From NCBI GenBank assembly GCA_016709445.1, contig JADJMV010000001.1, positions 682,001-746,000 of the forward strand: a stretch of 64,000 bases of DNA, in the 5' to 3' direction. The notes under the pieces are model-generated. The model searched no databases. It saw only the letters and a list, made by a program, of their open reading frames with translations, and was not told the DNA's origin. The DNA is from Phycisphaerales bacterium. Lineage in GTDB: Bacteria; Planctomycetota; Phycisphaerae; Phycisphaerales; UBA1924. Positions 55,751 to 64,000 of the stretch are shown here, in pieces. How positions within the stretch are numbered: the first letter of the stretch is position 1; every line of letters begins with the position of its first letter. A program made the position numbers and the translations under genes.

Positions 55751-57664
55751 ATGATCATCCAAGCTCTGACCGCCGCGCTCTTGTGCCTTCACGCCGGGGA
55801 AACCATCTATCTCGACACGCTCGATCTCGCCCCGGTCGAGCAGGGGTGGAAGACGGCCCAGGCCAGGCTCTCGGTCGATGGCAACGCCATCTCGATCGCG
55901 GGCAAGGGGTTCGGGCACGGCGTCGGCACGCACGCCCGCAGCGAGTGGACGATCGACCTGTTCGGGGCCGCGACGGCGTTCGACGCGATGGTGGGGGTGG
56001 ACGACGAGTTCTGCTCGGGTGACGGGACCGTCGTCTTCGTCGTGATGGGCGACGGCAAGGAACTCGCCCGGACCGAGCTGATCAAGAAGGGCGAGGCCGC
56101 GCGCCCGGTGCACGCGGAGCTGACCGGGGTGAAGAAGCTCACGCTCGTCGTGGAAGACGGGGGCGACGGCATCAACTACGACCACGCCGACTGGGGCGAC
56201 GCCCGCATCACCATGGCCGACGGGGCCAAGGCCAAGCCCCGCTCGACCAAGCCCGCCCGGCCCTACCCGAGGATCGCCATGACCCAGCCCACGGCCCCGG
56301 CGATCACCCAGCCCCGCATCACCGGCGGCACGCCCGGCAAGCCCTTCCTCTACCGCGTGCCGACCACGGGTGTGCGCCCGATGCACTTCGCCGCCAAGGG
56401 GTTGCCCAAGGGGCTCGCGCTCGACGAGAGCACGGGCGTGATCTCGGGCAGCCTCGCCGGCGACGGCTCGTGGGACGTCAAGATCGCGGCCAGGAACGAG
56501 CTGGGCTCGACCGAAGCCGTGGTGACGATCGTCGGCGGGGCCAACGCGCTGGCGCTCACACCGCCGATGGGCTGGAACTCCTGGAACTGCTGGGCGGGGG
56601 CCGTGGACGACAGCAAGGTCCGCGCGGCCGCGGACTGGATGGTGCGGTCGGGCCTCGCCGACCACGGCTTCACCTACATCAATATCGACGACACCTGGGA
56701 GGCCGGTCGCGACGAGCAGGGGCGGATCCTGACCAACGAAAAGTTCCCCGACATGAAGGCCCTGGCCGACTACGTGCATAGCAAGGGCCTGAAGCTCGGG
56801 ATCTACTCCTCGCCCGGCCCCCAGACCTGCGCCGGCTACGAGGGCAGCTACCAGCACGAGAAGCTCGACGCCGACCGGTACGCCGAGTGGGGCATCGACC
56901 TGCTCAAGTACGACTGGTGCAGCTATGGCAACATCGAGCCCAAGCCCGACCACGCGGCCCTGATGAAGCCGTATGTGACTATGCGTGATGCGCTGCGGGG
57001 CTCCTCGCGCGACATCGTGTACAGCCTCTGCCAGTACGGCATGGGCAACGTCTGGGAGTGGGGCGACGAAGTGGGCGGCAACTACTGGCGCACCACCGGC
57101 GACATCAACGACTCCTGGGCCAGTATGGCGGGGATCGGGTTCGGCCAGGCCGATCTGGCGCCCTACGCCGGGCCCGGGCACTGGAACGATCCCGACATGC
57201 TCGTGGTCGGCAAGGTCGGCTGGGGCCCGAGCCTGCACGACTCGCGTCTGACGCCCGACGAGCAGGTCACCCACATCACGCTCTGGAGCATGCTCGCCTC
57301 GCCGCTGCTCATCGGCTGCGACCTCTCCCAGATGGACCAGTTCACGCTCGCGCTGCTCTCCAACGACGAGGTGCTGAGCGTGAGCCAGGACCCGCTCGGC
57401 AAGCAGGCCAGCCGCGTGAGCCAGGAGGGCGAGACCGAGGTCTGGGCCCGTCCGCTCGAAGACGGCTCGATCGCGGTGGCGCTCTTCAACCGCGGGCGCG
57501 AGACGGCGCAGGTTGTCGCGATGTGGGACGCACTCGGCCTCAGCGGCCGCCAGCACGTGCGTGATCTGTGGAACCACACCGATCAGGGTGCTTTCGAGCG
57601 GGGCTACTCGCTCGAGGTGCCGCGGCACGGGGCGGTGATGCTGCGGGTGACGCCGGAGCGGTGA
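55751..57664 (+). CDS. GH27 alpha-galactosidase-like enzyme with NPCBM and Ig-like domains
   Basis: 637 aa. A short signal (ALTAALLCLHAG) is followed by an NPCBM carbohydrate-binding module at about 20-160 (GVGTHARSEWTIDL), a putative-Ig (He_PIG-like) domain at about 190-268 (LPKGLALDESTGVISGS), and the GH27 barrel from about 271 (PPMGWNSWNCW). The nucleophile is Asp388 (LKYDWCSYG) and the acid/base Asp451 (TTGDINDSW). GH27 enzymes release alpha-linked galactose or related sugars with retention. The combination NPCBM-Ig-GH27 is common in Planctomycetes. The ATG at 55751 is taken from the signal peptide. Confidence 0.93.
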   Translation: MIIQALTAALLCLHAGETIYLDTLDLAPVEQGWKTAQARLSVDGNAISIAGKGFGHGVGTHARSEWTIDLFGAATAFDAMVGVDDEFCSGDGTVVFVVMGDGKELARTELIKKGEAARPVHAELTGVKKLTLVVEDGGDGINYDHADWGDARITMADGAKAKPRSTKPARPYPRIAMTQPTAPAITQPRITGGTPGKPFLYRVPTTGVRPMHFAAKGLPKGLALDESTGVISGSLAGDGSWDVKIAARNELGSTEAVVTIVGGANALALTPPMGWNSWNCWAGAVDDSKVRAAADWMVRSGLADHGFTYINIDDTWEAGRDEQGRILTNEKFPDMKALADYVHSKGLKLGIYSSPGPQTCAGYEGSYQHEKLDADRYAEWGIDLLKYDWCSYGNIEPKPDHAALMKPYVTMRDALRGSSRDIVYSLCQYGMGNVWEWGDEVGGNYWRTTGDINDSWASMAGIGFGQADLAPYAGPGHWNDPDMLVVGKVGWGPSLHDSRLTPDEQVTHITLWSMLASPLLIGCDLSQMDQFTLALLSNDEVLSVSQDPLGKQASRVSQEGETEVWARPLEDGSIAVALFNRGRETAQVVAMWDALGLSGRQHVRDLWNHTDQGAFERGYSLEVPRHGAVMLRVTPER

Positions 57665-57691
57665 GGCCCTGGCCGCGCCGGCGGGCTCGCG

Positions 57692-58612
<921 letters not shown>

Positions 58613-58732
58613 CCGAAGGGTCTCCTTCCCGAATCCAACGGGACGGAAGCCTACCACAACCCTGCCCCGGGCCCAAGCCTTGGTCCCTGGGCCCGGGGGC
58701 TGTAGGATGTCCTCGACCCCGGAGGAGACCCC

Positions 58733-60438
58733 ATGCGCCCCCGTTCCCTCGCCGCTGCGTTCCTGGCCGCCCTCTCGCCCTGCGCCCTCGCCCCCAACGC
58801 GAACGCCCAGCCCGACAACGACGTGCTCTTCGACCTCACGGATATGCGGCTCAAGTGCGTCCTGTTCGGCGAGTGCTTCCCGGACCAGTCCCGCGACAGC
58901 GCCGCCAACCCCCTTCCGCCGGGCACCCCGCAGTCGATTGTCCCGGCCTCGGGCTACAGCTACCACCTCGACGGGGTCGTCCACACGACCGGCCTGGCCT
59001 CGAGCTTCATCCCCGATGGGGCCACCCTCGGGGAGATGATGGACATCCTGCAGGCCGGCCAGTCGCGCATGCTCAGCGGCTACAGCCGCAACCCCTCCGG
59101 GGGCCTCCCCGACCCCAAGAACCCCGTCTACCTGCAGACCTTCACGGGCAACGTGATCGGGCTCGATCTGGGCATCACGCTCGAGGCCTCGATCTCGAAC
59201 CAGGGTGTCGGGCGGTTCGAGATCCGCGACATCAATATCCCGCTCGGCATCCTCTTCGGCGAGGCCCGCATCACGCAGGGCTCCTGCCTCATCGAGACCT
59301 GGAATCCCTCGCCCCGCCAGGAGACCGAGTGGCATTTTGACGGCTCGCTCGGCGAGGTCGCCGGCCCCTCGCGTCTGCGCTATCTCGACGACCCGGCCTT
59401 CGGCACCATCCTCGGCGGCATCGGCAACGAGACCGACCCCAACCCCAACGCGCCGACAGGCGTGACCCAGGCGCAGTCCTCCTTCGCCACCACCACGTCA
59501 CTCGGCATCCCCGGGCCCGGCGGCCAGGAGGACATGGTCTACGTGACCAGCCCGGCGCGCAACCTCAACGACAGCAATCCCGATCTCTACCGCGGCATCG
59601 GCCTGGCCCTCTACCCGCGCACGCAGCCGGCATTCCCCGGCAAGTACTGCGGCCAGTGGACGCTCATCTACGACCTCTACATCCCCGGCGAGAGCTGGAC
59701 CGGACACGAATGGCCCTCGCGCTCCTCAACGGCACCTCGAACAACAGCAGCAGCGCGAGCTGCTTCATCCGCAACCCCGGCTCGGGCGCCGGCACGATCG
59801 GCTTCGACGCCCAGCCGGGCGACTACCTCGCGTCGAACGCGATCGCCCCAGACCGGTGGATGCGGATCGCCCTGGTCGCCAACTTCATGCAGACCAACAA
59901 GTCCCGCGTCTACGTCGATGGCCAGCTCATCGGCGAGACCAACTCCGACTGGCTCTACAACTCGACCGACCCGACCAATCCCGAATACGGCGACCTCGAA
60001 CCGGTGAACCCCGCCGACTGGCAGGCCTGGGGCCAGTTCCCCTCGCCCTGGGCGTTCAGCTCGGGTAACTTCCCCGGCTCCACCGGCCCGACGCCCCTCG
60101 ACTCGCTCTTCACCCTCTTCGCCGACCTCGGCGACGCCGATCTCGGCCCCGGTGGACGCTCGGAGAAGGCCTACCTCGCCAACCTCTACTTCGCCGACGA
60201 CCTGCTGACCGATGGCGAGATCGCGGCCCTCGGTGGGGCCGACGCCGCGGGCATCGTGTTCACCTCCACTCCCTGCCCGCCCGATTTCAACGGTGACGGC
60301 ACGGTGAACACGCAGGACTTCATCGCGTTCCTGAACGCCTGGGTCGCCCACGACACGCGGGCCGACTGGAACGGCGACGGGACCGTGAACACGCAGGACT
60401 TCATCGCGTTCCTCAACGAATGGGTCGCCGGCTGCTGA
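58733..60438 (+). pseudogene. secreted LamG-like/dockerin protein, frameshifted
   Basis: The N-terminal half has a signal (LAAAFLAALSPCALAPNANAQ) and a beta-rich domain of about 300 residues with VTQAQSSFATTT and WTLIYDLYIPGESWT, typical of a concanavalin A/LamG-like fold. Near 59695-59715 the frame shifts. The second frame continues as MALALLNGTSNNSSSASCF, FMQTNKSRVYVDGQLIGET and AYLANLYFADDLLTDGEIAA, then two dockerin loops (DFNGDGTVNTQDFIAFLN and DWNGDGTVNTQDFIAFLN) ending AGC. The continuity of the LamG fold across the break argues for an indel. Confidence 0.75.
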
Positions 60439-60765
60439 GCGATGAGGCCGCGCCGGCCTCGACCGCACCGCGGGCGCCGAGAAGCTTCTGGATCTGGTAC
60501 GTGTCTCGGACCTGCTCCGGCCTCTCCATGCGTCATGGGAGCTGCGCGGGCTTTCCGGGGGTTCTCGCGATTTCCCGGGCGCATTCCGCCCGCGAGTTCG
60601 GCGATCGGGGAAACACCGGCGCAACGCGCACGAACTCGGACACGGCGCTTGCACGCCCCACGCGGGTCCGCTAAGGTCGAAGAGGGTCGTGCACGTGCCC
60701 GACCCCGGCCCGCCGTCAGCGGGTCGGGTACCGAAAAATCTAAATAATTTTAAGAGAGGTGGAAT
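60439..60765. other. intergenic region holding the promoter of the next gene
   Basis: About 330 bases with no gene. A promoter is at 60649-60677. Just before the next ATG, the AT-rich AAATCTAAATAATTTTAAG leads to the GAGAGGTGG ribosome binding site. Confidence 0.6.
60649..60677 (+). promoter_or_regulatory. promoter of the discoidin-like dockerin gene
   Basis: TTGCAC (60649-60654), a 17-base spacer, then TAAGGT (60672-60677). The 5' leader is about 80 bases and ends in an AT-rich ribosome-binding region, which suggests good expression. Confidence 0.65.
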
Positions 60766-62001
60766 ATGAGAGAGATCCGCAGTCGGTCGACCCTTGGTCT
60801 GATGGCGATGGCGATCGGGGCCATCGCCCTGCCCGCGTCGGCGCAGCTCTTCGGTCCGGGCGATCACATCATCGCGGTTGACCCCGATGTCAGCGTGCTC
60901 AGCAGCTACCCCGATGCCGAGAGTATGTTCGAGTGCCTTGATCAGGACGCCAACTCGAAGTACCTCAACTTCGGCAAGCTCGGCACCGGGCTGATCTTTA
61001 CCCCGGCGTACGGCGCCTCGACCGTACAGAGCATCCAGTTTGTCACCGCGAACGACGCACCGGGGCGTGACCCGGCCTCGTTCGAGCTCTACGGCACCAA
61101 CGACCCAATCTCCAGCGAGGACAACAGCGCCGGCGATGCCGAGAATTGGACACTGCTCGCCTCCGGCGACCTCAGCCTGCCCAACGACCGCTTCTCGGCG
61201 GGCGCGGTGCACGACTTCTCGAACGGCACGTCGTACACCGCCTGGAAGCTGATCTTCCGAACGGTCAAGGACGTGTGCGAGAATTCCATGCAGATCGCGG
61301 ACGTCTACCTGTTCACCGGCTCGGGCGGGACGGGCGACCATGTCGAGAGCTATTTCGACAATCCCATCGCGGTGGGGACCCTCAAGAGCGAGAGCCGATA
61401 CCCCTGCTCCGAGATCCCCCAGAATGCCATCGACGGCGATGTGAACACCAAGCACCTGAACTTCGGCCGTGAGAATTCCGGCATCATCGTCTCGCGCGGC
61501 GACGGTGCGGCCGTCGTTGTCGAATCGTTCACCATCACGACCGCCAACGACTACCCCGAGCGCGATCCGACCTCGTGGGAGCTCTACGGCACCAACGACC
61601 CGATCGTCAGCCAGGACAACAGCACCGGCGACGCGGAGAACTGGACGTCCCTCGGCTCCGGAGCGCTCAGCCTCCCCGATGACCGCTTCACCGAAGGCCC
61701 CACGGTTACGGTCAGCAACTCGACCGCCTACACCGGGTACAAGCTGCTCTTCCCCTCGATCAAGGACAATACCGGCGGCTTCCCCGGCGACTCCGCGCAG
61801 TATGCCGAGGTGTTCTTCGACGGAACGGGCGGGGGCTGCGCAGCGGACTTCAATCATGACAGCGCCGTTGACACTCGCGACGTCATCGCGTTCCTGAACG
61901 CCTGGTCGATCGGCGACAGCTCCGCCGACATGGACGGCAACGGTGTCGTCGATACCCGCGACGTCATCACCTTCCTCAACCTCTGGACCAACGGCTGCTA
62001 A
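60766..62001 (+). CDS. secreted protein with two discoidin-like repeats and C-terminal dockerin
   Basis: 411 aa. The signal is LMAMAIGAIALPASAQ. Two homologous domains of about 160 residues follow (SKYLNFG...FVTANDAPGRDPASFELYGTN and TKHLNFG...ITTANDYPERDPTSWELYGTN), each a jelly-roll resembling F5/8 type C modules. The C-terminus has two dockerin loops (DFNHDSAVDTRDVIAFLN and DMDGNGVVDTRDVITFLN) and ends NGC. GAGAGGTGG precedes the ATG; a promoter and a strong terminator frame it. Probably binds glycans at the cell surface. Confidence 0.88.
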   Translation: MREIRSRSTLGLMAMAIGAIALPASAQLFGPGDHIIAVDPDVSVLSSYPDAESMFECLDQDANSKYLNFGKLGTGLIFTPAYGASTVQSIQFVTANDAPGRDPASFELYGTNDPISSEDNSAGDAENWTLLASGDLSLPNDRFSAGAVHDFSNGTSYTAWKLIFRTVKDVCENSMQIADVYLFTGSGGTGDHVESYFDNPIAVGTLKSESRYPCSEIPQNAIDGDVNTKHLNFGRENSGIIVSRGDGAAVVVESFTITTANDYPERDPTSWELYGTNDPIVSQDNSTGDAENWTSLGSGALSLPDDRFTEGPTVTVSNSTAYTGYKLLFPSIKDNTGGFPGDSAQYAEVFFDGTGGGCAADFNHDSAVDTRDVIAFLNAWSIGDSSADMDGNGVVDTRDVITFLNLWTNGC

Positions 62002-62068
62002 CCCGATCCCAGACCCATCGCGCGCCGCTGCCCACCGGCAGCGGCCCCCTCGGTCCCCGACAGAATGG

Positions 62069-62115
62069 CAGCCCCGGCGAGCGCCACCGTGCCCTCGCCG
62101 GGGCTGTTTCTCTCC
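62069..62115 (+). terminator. strong rho-independent terminator
   Basis: A perfect 13-bp stem (CAGCCCCGGCGAG at 62069-62081 with CTCGCCGGGGCTG at 62094-62106), a 12-base loop and a following TTTCTCTCC. A second smaller hairpin (GCCGCTGCC-CACC-GGCAGCGGC, about 62024-62045) sits just before it. Confidence 0.85.
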
Positions 62116-62185
62116 CGGTTCCGTCGCACGAACCCGCCGCGATCCGGCCGGGGCACAGGCCGGCGCAATCCCCTACCCTCCCGCT

Positions 62186-63367
62186 GTGCCAGCCCCCCTC
62201 GACACCCTCATCCTTGGCGGCGGCATCGCGGGCCTCTGGACCCTGCGCACGCTCCTCGACGCCGGATTCGACGCGGCCCTGGTCGAGACCGCGACGCTCG
62301 GCGCGGGCCAGACCATCGCCAGCCAAGGCATCATCCACGCGGGAACCAAGTACGCGCTCTCCGGTCAGGCCGCCGAGGCCGCCCGCGCCGCGGGAGATGC
62401 GGCGGCCATCTGGCGTGGCTGCCTCGCGGGCCGCGGCCCGATCGACCTCGAGGGCGCCCGCACGCTCTCGATGCACACCTATCTCTTCACCACGCCCGGA
62501 GTCGGCTCGCGCCTCACCGGGCTCGCCGCGTCCAAGGCGCTGGCCGTCGGTCCGCGAAAGCTCGCCCGATCGGAATACCCCGCGGCGTTTGCCCAGGCGC
62601 CGACAGGGGTCGATGTCTACGAGCTGGATGAGCCGGTCTTCGACACGCCCGGGCTCCTGCGCCAGCTCGCCGAACCGGTCGCAGAGCGTCTGGTGCGGGC
62701 CGACGAACTCCGTGTCAACGCCGGCGAGACTCCCACCGTCAGCCTCTCGACCGGGGGCCGAGCGATGGACCTCGCCCCGCGCTCGATCGTGCTCACAGCC
62801 GGAGCGGGCAACGAGGCGCTCCTCACCTCGCTCGGACTCGAGAGCGAGATCCGTATGCAGCGCCGCCCGCTGCACATGGTCATGCTCCGAGGCCCAACGC
62901 TTCCCCAACTCTTCGCCCACTGCGTCTCCCTTTCCGACAAGCCCCGGGCCACCATCACGAGCACCGCAGATCGGCACGGGCGCACCGTCTGGTACGTGGG
63001 CGGCCAGATCGCCGAGAGCGGCGTGGTGCGCTCCCGCGAGGAGCAGATCGCCTTCGCACGTTCCGAACTCGCGGCCGTCGCGCCCTGGGTTGATCGAGAC
63101 CGCACCGAATGGGCCACCCTCCGCGTCGACCGAGCCGAAGGCTTCGACCACGAGGGCCGCCGCCCGAATACACCGGTGGTCCACCGCCAGGGGCGGGTCA
63201 TCGCCTGCTGGCCGACGAAGCTGGTACTCGCGCCGGTCGCCGCCGGCGAGGTGCTCCGGGCACTCCGAGGAATCGAGCCCTCACGCGCGACGGGCGGGGT
63301 GATCGACTGGCCGCGCCCGAGCGTCGCCGACTCTCCCTGGGACGCGGAGAACGTCACATGGTCCTAG
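62186..63367 (+). CDS. FAD-dependent oxidoreductase (DAO-type)
   Basis: 393 aa. The dinucleotide-binding motif LILGGGIAGLWTLRTLLDAG opens the protein, with GAGQTIASQGIIHAGTKY next, which is the substrate-side pattern of glycerol-3-phosphate/D-amino-acid oxidase-type enzymes. GTG at 62186 is the start, since sequence upstream is low-complexity. Its end overlaps the downstream aldo/keto reductase start by 10 bp. Substrate unknown. Confidence 0.85.
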   Translation: MPAPLDTLILGGGIAGLWTLRTLLDAGFDAALVETATLGAGQTIASQGIIHAGTKYALSGQAAEAARAAGDAAAIWRGCLAGRGPIDLEGARTLSMHTYLFTTPGVGSRLTGLAASKALAVGPRKLARSEYPAAFAQAPTGVDVYELDEPVFDTPGLLRQLAEPVAERLVRADELRVNAGETPTVSLSTGGRAMDLAPRSIVLTAGAGNEALLTSLGLESEIRMQRRPLHMVMLRGPTLPQLFAHCVSLSDKPRATITSTADRHGRTVWYVGGQIAESGVVRSREEQIAFARSELAAVAPWVDRDRTEWATLRVDRAEGFDHEGRRPNTPVVHRQGRVIACWPTKLVLAPVAAGEVLRALRGIEPSRATGGVIDWPRPSVADSPWDAENVTWS

Positions 63368-64000
63368 CCACCCGGCCTCTCGGCACCACGGGCATGCAGG
63401 TGTCTGTGCTCGGCCTGGGCACGGTCAAGCTCGGCCGCAACACATCGGTCAAGTATCCCCGCCCCTTCGAGCTCCCGACCGACGACGACGCGCGGCGCCT
63501 GCTCGACCTGGCTTCCGAGGTGGGGATCAACCTCCTCGACACCGCCCCGGCCTACGGCGTCAGCGAGGTTCGGCTCGGCGCGCTGCTGAACGCTCGCCGC
63601 GATCGGTGGCTCCTCTCGACGAAGGTCGGCGAGGAGTTCGATCCATCCACCGGGTTCTCCCGATTCGACTTCACGCCCGAGCACACGCGGGCCAGCGTGG
63701 AGCGAAGCCTCCAGCGACTCCGCACCGACCGTCTCGACATCGTGCTGGTGCACTCCGATGGCGACGATGAACGCATCGTGCGCGAGTACGGCACACTCCA
63801 GGTGCTCGCCAACCTCAAACATGAAGGCAAGGTGCGAGCCATCGGCTTCTCACCCAAGACGCCAGAAGGCGCCCTCGCGGCCATGCCGCTTTCGGATGTG
63901 CTGATGCTCACCCTCAACCCCGCCGATCGGGCGATGCTCCCGATCGTGCGTGCGGCACGGGGAACGGGAATCCTCGTCAAGAAGGGGCTGCTCTCCGGAC
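63358..64000 (+). CDS. aldo/keto reductase, 3' end outside the window
   Basis: The ATG at 63358 overlaps the end of the FAD enzyme. The open frame runs to the window end without a stop: LATRPLGTTGMQVSVLGLGT, INLLDTAPAYGVSEVRLGAL (catalytic Asp and Tyr), STKVGEEF (Lys) and LDIVLVHSDGDDE (His). It is a member of the aldo/keto reductase superfamily in a two-gene unit with the FAD oxidoreductase, so both may act on one metabolite. At least 214 residues are present. Confidence 0.88.
   Translation, partial: MVLATRPLGTTGMQVSVLGLGTVKLGRNTSVKYPRPFELPTDDDARRLLDLASEVGINLLDTAPAYGVSEVRLGALLNARRDRWLLSTKVGEEFDPSTGFSRFDFTPEHTRASVERSLQRLRTDRLDIVLVHSDGDDERIVREYGTLQVLANLKHEGKVRAIGFSPKTPEGALAAMPLSDVLMLTLNPADRAMLPIVRAARGTGILVKKGLLSG

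Overview
This window looks like a chromosomal segment of a GC-rich planctomycete, most likely of the class Phycisphaerae. The reasons are the high GC (roughly two thirds by eye), several secreted proteins ending in a paired dockerin-like repeat and a terminal Gly-Cys, solitary prepilin-type (FTLIELLVVIAIIA) proteins, and small membrane proteins with a CPxCGYDLxG...CPECG zinc ribbon. These are combined with housekeeping genes (uvrC, pckA, ispF, gcvP, tRNA-His). This placement is inferred from protein style, not from a marker-gene phylogeny. I see no rRNA, CRISPR array, insertion sequence, integrase or phage gene.

Layout. 1-6753: 5' end of uvrC, a hypothetical protein, a frameshifted thiamine-binding (MTH1187-like) gene, a secreted beta-lactamase-fold dockerin protein, a GyrI-like protein, and a DUF4259 gene downstream of pckA. 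6930-7004: tRNA-His. 7022-14206: a sensory island with a TonB receptor and an ABC-type binding protein on one strand, divergent from a hybrid CHASE8/HAMP/HisKA/REC/REC/Hpt kinase and an HD-GYP regulator. 14229-25213: a fructosamine-kinase-like gene, a cysteine-rich dockerin protein, an inositol-phosphatase-like enzyme, a pseudopilin, a lipoprotein, ispF, a frameshifted gcvP, an M28 peptidase with PDZ domain, and a glycine-zipper lipoprotein.

25382-40204 is the most interesting region, a multiheme respiratory locus. The left operon (minus strand) encodes two paralogous cytochromes of about 15 hemes, a membrane-anchored NapC-type cytochrome of about 12 hemes, and a damaged thioredoxin-fold/TPR gene, with ATGA overlaps throughout. 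The right side (plus strand) has a sigma-54-type promoter, an NTF2-like protein, an NtrC-type regulator, a HAMP protein that keeps the kinase H-box but lacks the ATPase domain, and a full histidine kinase. A four-gene operon follows: tetraheme cytochrome, Tat-exported four-cluster ferredoxin, NrfD-type quinol dehydrogenase, and an octaheme cytochrome of the hydroxylamine oxidoreductase (HAO) family. The last four mirror NrfB-NrfC-NrfD-NrfA, with an HAO-family protein where NrfA would be. About 54 covalent hemes are encoded in five genes.

40421-64000: a three-gene type III polyketide synthase operon, a second pseudopilin, a MetE-like/ArsR/SDR operon, DinB, gamma-glutamyltransferase, a thioredoxin, an aldo/keto reductase, and a cluster of membrane zinc-ribbon proteins. 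After these come an NPCBM-GH27 alpha-galactosidase-like enzyme, a third pseudopilin, two more dockerin proteins, an FAD oxidoreductase, and a truncated aldo/keto reductase at the window edge.

Six genes carry apparent frameshifts. Most could be assembly indels. One (the thioredoxin-TPR gene) also seems to lack a segment. Several genes have a TAGACT or TAGTCT hexamer just upstream, sometimes so close to the start codon that a leaderless transcript is implied.
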